Assembly (NCBI RefSeq): GCF_030690045.1
Contig: NZ_JAUYHK010000011.1
Span: forward strand, 1 to 64,000
Direction of reading: 5' to 3'
From: Thalassospira sp.
GTDB taxonomy: Bacteria; Pseudomonadota; Alphaproteobacteria; Rhodospirillales; Thalassospiraceae
DNA: 64,000 nucleotides
The translations under genes and the position numbers were made by a program. The notes beneath the pieces are model-generated. The model was not told the origin of the DNA and ran no database searches. It worked only from the letters and a program-made list of their open reading frames with translations. Positions 27,401-33,672 of this stretch are shown here, piece after piece. Each line of letters begins with the position of its first letter. Within the stretch, counting starts at the first letter, position 1.

Positions 27401-27429
27401 CAAACGCCCCGGCTGGTCCGGGGCGTTTG
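27401..27429. terminator. Bidirectional hairpin between DUF3126 and thioredoxin-like gene
   Basis: CAAACGCCCCGG (27401-27412) pairs perfectly with CCGGGGCGTTTG (27418-27429) around a CTGGT loop. It lies between convergent genes and fits a shared terminator. Confidence 0.75.
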
Positions 27430-27452
27430 TCATGCGGTTAACAGTGCCGGGT

Positions 27453-27683
27453 TTATGCCAGCAACTGGCGGATTTCATCGGGTGTGGCGACCTTGCCTTC
27501 GACCACGATGTCGTCATTGATCGCCAGTGCCGGGGTGCGCATGATCCCGGCATCAATGATGGCGTTGGTATCGGTGATTTTTTCAAGATCGTAATCAAGG
27601 TCAAGCGCCTGGGCGGCGGCTTCGGCATTTTTGGCCAGGGTCTGACATTTCGCGCAACCGCTGCCGTAGATGGTGAATTTCAT
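27453..27683 (-). CDS. Small thioredoxin-like protein (redox-active disulfide protein 2 type)
   Basis: A 76-residue thioredoxin-fold miniature with the redox motif GSGCAKCQTL at residues 7-16 and the cis-Pro in RTPALAIND. The ATG at 27683 follows CAGGAG and sets the family length. Proteins of this type are regularly encoded with COG0701 permeases, as here (the permease gene ends 20 bases upstream). A thiol-linked role with the permease is inferred. Confidence 0.82.
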   Translation of the reverse strand: MKFTIYGSGCAKCQTLAKNAEAAAQALDLDYDLEKITDTNAIIDAGIMRTPALAINDDIVVEGKVATPDEIRQLLA

Positions 27684-27703
27684 GGTGGGCTCCTGTTTGG
27701 GGG

Positions 27704-29026
27704 TTACCAGTAATTGCCGTAAAGATAGCCGGTGATGGTCGCCATGCAGATGACAAGTCCGCAATAAACCGCGGTTTTTTCCGTGCCGATGATGGTGCGG
27801 ATCACCAGCATATTGGGCAGTGACAGGGCCGGGCCGGCCAGCAACAGGGCCAAAGCCGGACCTTTGCCCATGCCCGAACCCAGTAATCCCTCGACAATCG
27901 GGACTTCGGTCAGGGTGGAAAAATACATGAAAGCGCCCAGAACCGAGGCAATGACGGTGGAGGTCAGGCTGTTATCGCCAACCGCCGCACTGACCCAGTG
28001 CGAGGGGATCAATCCTTCGTGGCCGGGGCGGCCCAGTAACAACCCCGCGACAAACACCCCGATCACCAGCAAGGGCACGATCTGTTTGGTGAAATCCCAG
28101 CTTTGATGCGCCCATTCCCGGTCCTGTTCGCGGGCGGTCGCCAGCAGCATCACCCCGATAATCGCCAGAACAAACGCCAGTTCCGGGGTGTCGGGAGCCA
28201 TAAGGGCGGCAAGGGCGACAAGGGTGGCAATCAAAAGAACCGGGCGCAACGGCCAGTCCCAGAAAATCACCAGCATGGTGGCAAATCCGGCCCCCAGGGC
28301 AAGGGTGACTTGCCATTTCCATGCATGGATTGCCATCCAGACCGGGCTGTCTGCCGCCGCCCAGTTGGCAAAAACCAGAATGCCGATCATCAGCAGGAAA
28401 AACAGGGCGGTGACGGAAAGCGGTTTTTCCGATCCGTCATCTTCAAACCCGCGGCCTGATCCGCTGGCCGCACGGGCGGCTTCTTCCTTGCGATAGATCA
28501 GATGCATGATCAGGCCAATGATCACGGCAAAGCCAATGGCGCCAACGGCCCGCGCAATGCCGAGTTCCGCGCCGAGAATTTTGGCGGTGACAACAATCGC
28601 CATGATGTTGATCGCCGGGCCGGAATATAAAAAGGCAATGGCGGCCCCCAATCCGGCCCCGCGTTTGTAAATGCCGCCAAACAACGGCAAGACCGTGCAG
28701 GAACACACCGCCAGCAAGGTGCCGGAAACCGCCGCAACGCCCAGTGCCACCGGTTTGGAGGCGGCGGGGCCGAGATGGCGCATCACCGAGCCCTGACTGA
28801 TATAAACCGCCATTGCACCGGCAATCAGAAAGGCCGGAAGCAAACACAAAATCACATGTTCGCGGGCATACCAGTTGGTCAGATAGACGGCCTCCAACAC
28901 CGCATTGTCAAACCGCGCGGTGCCTGCCGGGATAAAATAAATCACCAGAAAGACGGCGACGATCAGCAACATCAGATGGGCCTGACGGGGGTTTTGCCGG
29001 TAAAGATCGCGCAGGATTTGAGACAT
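27704..29026 (-). CDS. COG0701-family permease (ArsP/DUF318-like)
   Basis: A 440-residue inner-membrane protein with about ten membrane segments in two related halves. The first half has the family motif AVCSCTVLPLFGGIYKRGAG and FLYSGPAINIMAI, the second FSTLTEVPIVEGLLGSGMGK. Members include the organoarsenical exporter ArsP, but most have no known substrate. The vicinal Cys-Ser-Cys and the adjacent thioredoxin-like protein hint at soft-metal or thiol chemistry. No ArsR-type regulator is adjacent. A hairpin sits right against its ribosome binding site. Confidence 0.82.
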   Translation of the reverse strand: MSQILRDLYRQNPRQAHLMLLIVAVFLVIYFIPAGTARFDNAVLEAVYLTNWYAREHVILCLLPAFLIAGAMAVYISQGSVMRHLGPAASKPVALGVAAVSGTLLAVCSCTVLPLFGGIYKRGAGLGAAIAFLYSGPAINIMAIVVTAKILGAELGIARAVGAIGFAVIIGLIMHLIYRKEEAARAASGSGRGFEDDGSEKPLSVTALFFLLMIGILVFANWAAADSPVWMAIHAWKWQVTLALGAGFATMLVIFWDWPLRPVLLIATLVALAALMAPDTPELAFVLAIIGVMLLATAREQDREWAHQSWDFTKQIVPLLVIGVFVAGLLLGRPGHEGLIPSHWVSAAVGDNSLTSTVIASVLGAFMYFSTLTEVPIVEGLLGSGMGKGPALALLLAGPALSLPNMLVIRTIIGTEKTAVYCGLVICMATITGYLYGNYW

Positions 29027-29037
29027 GTCTGCTCCTT

Positions 29038-29061
29038 GCGGGGGGCAAAACAGCCCCCCGC
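29038..29061 (-). other. Perfect hairpin abutting the permease ribosome binding site
   Basis: GCGGGGGGC and GCCCCCCGC form a 9-base-pair stem with a 6-base loop (29038-29046 with 29053-29061). On the minus strand the stem ends immediately before AAGGAG, the permease ribosome binding site. No T-run follows. It could end the SIP transcript or control permease translation. Confidence 0.55.
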
Positions 29062-29127
29062 GATTGCCAGACGGTCACTTTATGTCAGGGAACGGTCAAA
29101 CGCATTGACGCAGAACAATGCCCCCGA

Positions 29128-29883
29128 TCACGCGGCCCTTTCGGCATCAGCGCGTTTTTCGACTTTGTGTTTTTCTTCGTTGCTGCCGAGTTTCCAATAG
29201 CTGGAAATATAAAGATTGTCCCGGTCAAGGGCGCGGTCGTTGCAGAGATGATCGCGCAATTTGCGCATGCTGGAAAATTCGCAGGCGACCCAGACCGAGG
29301 GCCGACCATCGGGCCAGGGCAGGGTTTTGACATGATCAATCAAAACGTCGCTGTTGATGCCCGGATGCGGGTTGAGTTTCCAGTGGATGTGAAAATCCTG
29401 TGGGGCGGCAATCTTCTGAATATCGGATTCCGCCAGAATTTCGATCACGGCATGGCCTTTGGCATTGGGCGGCAATTGTTCGATATTGACGCTGATTGCG
29501 GGCAGGGCGGTCATATCGCCGACAATCAGGAACCAGTCGGCCCTGTTATCGACCAGTTTTTTCGGGCCGGGCCCGCCAACGGCAAGGGTATCGCCGGGCG
29601 CACAGGCCCCGGCCCAGCGCGATGCCGGGCCGCCATCGCCATGCAGGACAAAATCAATATCGATTTCACCGGGGCGATGATGGCGCACGGTATAGGTCCG
29701 CAACACCGGGCGATCTGTGGCGGCGGCATCGCCTGATTGCGGCAGGATCAGTTTGACATAGGCGCTGCCCTGATCATCGGGGAAACCGGCCATGCCATCG
29801 CCGCCAAGGGTGATGCGCAGCATATTGGGGGTGATCTGGGCCTTGCGGATCACGGTCAGGGTCCGGGGGGCTGGTTTGGTCAT
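29128..29883 (-). CDS. Siderophore-interacting protein (SIP/ViuB family) flavoreductase
   Basis: A 251-residue cytoplasmic reductase that releases iron from ferri-siderophores using NAD(P)H. The N-terminal FAD barrel has RTYTVRHHRPGEIDIDFVLH and the phosphate-binding GDTLAVGGPG. The C-terminal SIP domain has WFLIVGDMTALPAISV and the end block YISSYWKLGSNEEKHK. ATG 29883 follows AGGTGAA. It is the last gene of the MFS-MarR-SIP run. The export gene upstream could secrete a siderophore or iron-linked compound, but no receptor or TonB gene is nearby. Confidence 0.85.
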   Translation of the reverse strand: MTKPAPRTLTVIRKAQITPNMLRITLGGDGMAGFPDDQGSAYVKLILPQSGDAAATDRPVLRTYTVRHHRPGEIDIDFVLHGDGGPASRWAGACAPGDTLAVGGPGPKKLVDNRADWFLIVGDMTALPAISVNIEQLPPNAKGHAVIEILAESDIQKIAAPQDFHIHWKLNPHPGINSDVLIDHVKTLPWPDGRPSVWVACEFSSMRKLRDHLCNDRALDRDNLYISSYWKLGSNEEKHKVEKRADAERAA

Positions 29884-29925
29884 GATATTCACCTGTCTGG
29901 AAGATTGGGGTATCGGCATTCGGTT

Positions 29926-30363
29926 TCAGGATTCAAGGTTCTCGGCCATCAGGCCGGTGATCGTGGCAAAATCGCGGATTTGTTTTGGGCTTAGCCCCCG
30001 CGCCATGCGGGTGCGGATTTGGGTTTCGACAGTGCGGAAACTGTCCATCAGGGCATCGCCCGCCGGGGTCAGATGCAGGGTCTGGCTGCGGCGGTCGTCG
30101 CAATGGGGTTTCTTTTCGATCAGGCCGTTCTGTTCCAGTTCGTTTAACAGGCGGGTGATGCGGCCCTTGTCCTGGGCGGTTTGGGCGGCGATTTGCTGTG
30201 CCGTCAGGCCGGATGTTCTGGCGATCCATTTCAGGGTGCGCATATGGGAAACCGGCAGGGGCATGTTGGCGGCATGCAGGCCTTCGCGCATGGCGCGTTT
30301 ATAGGCATGAAACAGCCGGTGCAATGTTTCGCCGGGCAACAATTCGTTCACCGGTTCGGTCAT
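29926..30363 (-). CDS. MarR-family transcriptional regulator
   Basis: A 145-residue dimeric winged-helix regulator. The recognition region is LTAQQIAAQTAQDKGRITRL, followed by wing residues IEKKPHCDDRRS with the DxRxK-like motif. It lies between the MFS gene and SIP on the same strand, 47 bases after the first and 42 before the second, so the three are likely one operon. Two TTGA-N5-TCAA sites before the MFS gene are the probable operators. Confidence 0.87.
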   Translation of the reverse strand: MTEPVNELLPGETLHRLFHAYKRAMREGLHAANMPLPVSHMRTLKWIARTSGLTAQQIAAQTAQDKGRITRLLNELEQNGLIEKKPHCDDRRSQTLHLTPAGDALMDSFRTVETQIRTRMARGLSPKQIRDFATITGLMAENLES

Positions 30364-30410
30364 TGAGATGTTCCTTTCCTGTGTTTTTGCAACCGGGTCA
30401 GCGGGGCGGA

Positions 30411-31808
30411 TCACTGAATGATTCCGGCCCGCAGGGCCAGTTTCCGCCCGACACAAATCAGGGCGGACAAAACGGCAAAGCCGGTGGCGGTGATCATCAC
30501 CGGCATCAGGTCAAACGCCCCGCCGGTGCCGATCAGGATGGCGGCAAGGGCGGCCCCGATGGATTGCCCGGTCAGGCGGGCGGTGGACAACATGCCGCTG
30601 GCGCCGCCGCTGCGGTCGCGGGGGGCGCTGGTCATCATCAGGCGGTTATTGGGCGATTGAAACAGGCCAAATCCCGCCCCGCACAACAATAACGACCCGA
30701 TAATCGCCAGATGGGCGTCTGTGGCGGGGATCATCGTGGTGGAAAACAGCCCGACGGCAAACAGGGCCATGCCGATTCCGGTCAGATTGATGGGCGAATA
30801 TCTGTCGGACAATCGCCCGGCAAAGGGGGCGATGATGGCGGTGGCAACCGGCCACGGCGTCATCAAAAGGCCGGTTTGAACGGCGCTGTAACCCAGCACA
30901 TCATGGAAATAAAAGGGCAGGGCGACAAAGGCGATGAATTGCGCACAAAACCCGCAGATGGACGAGGCAATCGACCCGGCAAAAACCGGCAGGCGCAACA
31001 GATCCAGCGGCAACATCGGCCTGTCGCGGTATAATTGCCGCCGCACCAGCAAAACCCCGGCGATTGCGGCAATGAGGAATTGCGCGGCAATCAGGGCGGC
31101 GGGGCCATCGGTGCCAATGGTGCCAAGGCCGGAAATCAACCCGCCAAAGGCCAGCACATTGAGAATCGCACTGACATAATCAAAGCGGGTGCGGCTGGGA
31201 TGGGTGTGGGGCAAGGAGAAAAAGCCCAGCGCAATTGCGACAATCGAAATCGGCACATTGATCAGAAACAGCCAGTGCCAGCTTGCCACCGCCAGAATCG
31301 CCGAGGCCAGGGTTGGCCCGCCCGCCGCCGCGACGGAAACCGTCATTGCGATCCAGCCGATGGCCTGACCCAGTTTGGCCTGCGGTATGGTGTGGCGCAT
31401 GATCGCGGCATTGATGCTCATTAACGCGGCCCCGCCCAGACCCTGCAACACGCGGGCGAAGGTCAGAAATGTAATGTCGGGCGACCAGGCACACAGGGCC
31501 GATGCGACGCCAAACACCACCATGCCGCACAGATAAACCTTGCGAAACCCGATGGCCTCGCCAAGGGCGGCCATCGGCAATAAGGATACAACGACCGCAA
31601 GCTGATAGGCGGTGATGACCCAGATGGCGTGCGCCGGGCTGACATTCTGATCCTGCGCAATGGCGGGCAGGGCGACATTCATGATCGACCCGTCGAGAAC
31701 CGCCATGGTGACGGTCAAAAGCAGGGTGATGGTGGCAAAGGCCCGGCGCGGTTGGGGCAGGCCATCGGGATGGATGACGGCCGGGCCGGGGGCGGCAAGG
31801 AATGTCAT
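30411..31808 (-). CDS. MFS drug-exporter, DHA2 (EmrB/QacA) family
   Basis: A 465-residue exporter with about 14 membrane segments. It has the helix-1 block MAVLDGSIMNVALPAIAQD, the loop motif GEAIGFRKVYL and the helix-5 antiporter motif region GWIAMTVSVAAAGGPTLA. The open frame begins at 31967, but the first 53 residues overlay the operator region. ATG 31808 with AAAGGGA upstream is preferred. Regulation by the adjacent MarR is likely. Substrate unknown. Confidence 0.87.
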   Translation of the reverse strand: MTFLAAPGPAVIHPDGLPQPRRAFATITLLLTVTMAVLDGSIMNVALPAIAQDQNVSPAHAIWVITAYQLAVVVSLLPMAALGEAIGFRKVYLCGMVVFGVASALCAWSPDITFLTFARVLQGLGGAALMSINAAIMRHTIPQAKLGQAIGWIAMTVSVAAAGGPTLASAILAVASWHWLFLINVPISIVAIALGFFSLPHTHPSRTRFDYVSAILNVLAFGGLISGLGTIGTDGPAALIAAQFLIAAIAGVLLVRRQLYRDRPMLPLDLLRLPVFAGSIASSICGFCAQFIAFVALPFYFHDVLGYSAVQTGLLMTPWPVATAIIAPFAGRLSDRYSPINLTGIGMALFAVGLFSTTMIPATDAHLAIIGSLLLCGAGFGLFQSPNNRLMMTSAPRDRSGGASGMLSTARLTGQSIGAALAAILIGTGGAFDLMPVMITATGFAVLSALICVGRKLALRAGIIQ

Positions 31809-31900
31809 GGGCGATCCCTTTCGGATCGGGCCGCACGGGACGGAAACGGACAGCGGGGCAATCTGTTTGCGCCTGCTGTTTTGTCCGGCGGCGATGATTG

Positions 31901-31942
31901 TTGATAGTGTCAACCAATAATTATTAAGGTTGACAGAGTCAA
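31901..31942 (-). promoter_or_regulatory. Twin MarR-type operators before the MFS gene
   Basis: TTGATAGTGTCAA (31901-31913) and TTGACAGAGTCAA (31930-31942) are each palindromes of the form TTGA-N5-TCAA. Together they form a larger inverted repeat (each continues as CAACC on the inner side) around an AT-rich centre. They lie 93 to 134 bases before the MFS start codon. Binding by the MarR protein encoded at 29926 is inferred. Confidence 0.65.
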
Positions 31943-32138
31943 CAGGATTGTTGCGACTGACTGTCATGTGCGCTGTGCAACCCTGTGGGTTGATCGGGCG
32001 GGGTGATCATAAGTAATTGAAAATATTGTGGATTTAATGCGATCCAAATTATTTTCAGATTTTTTGAAAAAAGTTCTTGATTTGTTCTTTTCATCGTGGC
32101 ATAACAGAAAAGTCAAGGGGATAAATCCGCCCGGACCG

Positions 32139-32172
32139 AAACCCGCAAGGCTTATGTCTTGCGGGTTTTTGC
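32139..32172 (+). terminator. Strong intrinsic terminator with no protein gene upstream
   Basis: AAACCCGCAAG (32139-32149) pairs perfectly with CTTGCGGGTTT (32158-32168) around an 8-base loop, and the T-run TTTTT ends the structure. No coding gene precedes it on the plus strand. A short RNA ending here is possible. Confidence 0.75.
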
Positions 32173-32824
32173 GTTTGGGCCAGAGGAAAGAAATGATGAT
32201 GCAGCGATACATTGACAGACAGATCGAAAGGCGCCCCCGCAGGATCACGACCGGCAGGTGGAAAAGTCATTACGGTGGCCCTGCGCGGGTCCGCTAACCC
32301 GGCCATTGGTCAAGACGCCCGAATTGCGTCTTGTCGGTGGCGCGTCCTGCCCGGATCGTGGCGGGAGCTGTCGGCCTTGCCGGGGGTGTTGGTACGGCGG
32401 GCGGAAGCCCGAAGTGTGTCCGGTCTTGCCCGGTTCCCGTGATGACGGGAAAGGCGGGTTGTGGCCGGGCGGTCTTGCGACAGGTTCGGTTAACGCGGGG
32501 CGAAGGCCCGGCGGTGAAAGGGAAGACCCAAGCCTGCATTTTCGGATGCGGCGGGTGAGGCAGACGGGGGTATGGGCGCCATATCAAGTACCCCTGATGG
32601 AGCCTCGCCAAAGTCCCACGGGGGTAGTCCGTCTTGTGTGCATCGGTTCTGCCCGGTTGACGATTCGGGGGCTGTCACAGCCGTTATTTGGCGGTTTTCC
32701 GGGGCTAGTGGCTGTGATGCGGCAATTTTACCGGTTGTTTTCAGGGATCATGATTGATTACTGAAAGCGAGTCGGCGAGGCCAGATTTTTTGATTTCATT
32801 AATCGGGTGTGCTCATTGAAATGA

Positions 32825-33112
32825 CAAGGCGCAAATGGGCAGGAAGATGAAACCCGTCAAAAGATCATGGATGCGGCGTTGGAACTTTACAGTCTTTGCG
32901 GCCCGGCCAAAACAACGATCAGCGCGATTGCCGGCCGGGCCGGGGGGATGCGCCTTGTTGGCAGTGGTTCTGCCGGGTTTTGGCCGGGGCAGGTGATTGC
33001 CCGGATTCCGGGCCGGGCGTTGCGCCGTTCGGAAGGATGTGTTTTGGCGCATTTTGCGCGGCATCCTACCCTGACGGGGGATGGTCGGGGGATGTTTTGT
33101 GGCGTAGGATGA
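32825..33112 (+). pseudogene. Remnant of a TetR-family regulator, N-terminal helix-turn-helix only
   Basis: The frame reads DETRQKIMDAALELYSLCGP then AKTTISAIAGRAG, the opening helix and helix-turn-helix of a TetR regulator. A TGA sits just upstream (32822-32824) with no start codon in frame before the conserved part. After AGRAG (about 32947) the expected recognition-helix sequence is lost and the frame continues with unrelated Gly/Arg-rich residues to 33112. The remainder of the gene is not visible in other frames nearby. It is therefore a decayed fragment. Confidence 0.6.
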
Positions 33113-33143
33113 GGGACGGGAAAGTTTGGGAAGGGACAGCCAG

Positions 33144-33344
33144 ATGAAACAGATCGCAATGGTTTTGATCGCCAGTGGCGTGATGCTGGGCGCTTTTGAA
33201 ATCCATGCCGAAGCCATCACACCGGCATCATCCGTCCTCATCGCAGAGGGCGCCATCCATCACGGCGGCGGATGCCGCAAAAGCTCCCCGCCCGGTCAAT
33301 GTTGCCACATGGATAACAGCGTGGGGACGGTGCATTGTCATTGA
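33144..33344 (+). CDS. Small exported His/Cys-rich protein ending in HCH
   Basis: A 66-residue protein with a signal peptide (IAMVLIASGVMLGAFEIHAEA). The short mature part reads GGGCRKSSPPGQCCHMDNSV followed by GTVHCH. The Cys-His pattern, with GxxCH and a terminal HCH, resembles small YHYH/Excalibur-like metal-binding modules, though I cannot name the family. ATG 33144 follows GGGAAGGGAC. It lies in the plastic region before the truncated HicB gene. Confidence 0.55.
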   Translation: MKQIAMVLIASGVMLGAFEIHAEAITPASSVLIAEGAIHHGGGCRKSSPPGQCCHMDNSVGTVHCH

Positions 33345-33387
33345 GCGGGTGGCAAAATGGGGCGACGTGCGGAACAGGGACGGGATC

Positions 33388-33636
33388 ATGAATGCGATGA
33401 TGTATCGGGGATATGCTGCCCGGATTGAATTTGACAGCCTTGATGAAATCTTTGTTGGCCGGATTTCCGGCATTCGGGACCGGGTTGGATTTCATGCCGA
33501 TACCGTCCCCGCCCTTAAACAGGCGTTTCACGAGGCGGTCGATGATTATATTGAAACATGCGCCAAAACCGGCAATGAACCGCAAAAACCCTATTCTGGC
33601 AAAGTGATGCTGCGCGTGAAGTCCGATATCCATTGA
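33388..33636 (+). CDS. hicB: HicB-family antitoxin, C-terminally truncated, without HicA
   Basis: An 82-residue protein with the HicB partial RNase-H fold: YRGYAARIEFDSLDEIFVGR, then ALKQAFHEAVDDYI and GNEPQKPYSGKVMLRV. Relatives of this COG4226 type go on with a ribbon-helix-helix DNA-binding domain of about 30 residues that begins right after LRV..EIH. Here a stop follows KSDIH, and the sequence turns strongly AT-rich within a few bases. No HicA toxin gene is next to it. The antitoxin is thus probably a leftover broken when the island at 33640 was inserted. Confidence 0.7.
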   Translation: MNAMMYRGYAARIEFDSLDEIFVGRISGIRDRVGFHADTVPALKQAFHEAVDDYIETCAKTGNEPQKPYSGKVMLRVKSDIH

Positions 33637-33672
33637 TTTATTGTTTGGTGGATTATTATGTAAAATAATATC

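Larger units (their letters stand above)
31809..32824. other. Long region without a recognisable protein gene
   Basis: The first part holds the MFS promoter with twin MarR-type sites. An AT-rich stretch (31990-32100) leads to an orphan terminator at 32139. From about 32300 to 32750 the sequence is GC-rich, with several short stems (for example TTCCCGT-GATG-ACGGGAA at 32434-32451) and only unconvincing frames on both strands. A 34-codon frame at 32193-32297 has GAGGAAAG before it but no recognisable content. I looked for RNase P, tmRNA, SRP and cobalamin-riboswitch cores and did not find them. Confidence 0.55.

Noticed and set aside
31991-32090. Direct repeats marking an attachment site near the AT-rich MFS upstream region
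   Set aside because: AT-rich runs are present but no matching copy was found at the right end of the plastic zone near 35765.
32193-32297. A 34-codon gene right after the orphan terminator
   Set aside because: A GAGGAAAG signal precedes it, but the product is Arg-rich without conserved features and it follows a terminator. Support is too weak to call.
32250-32760. A structured RNA gene such as RNase P, tmRNA, SRP RNA or a cobalamin riboswitch
   Set aside because: The GC-rich stems suggested it, but none of the conserved cores of those RNAs could be found on either strand.
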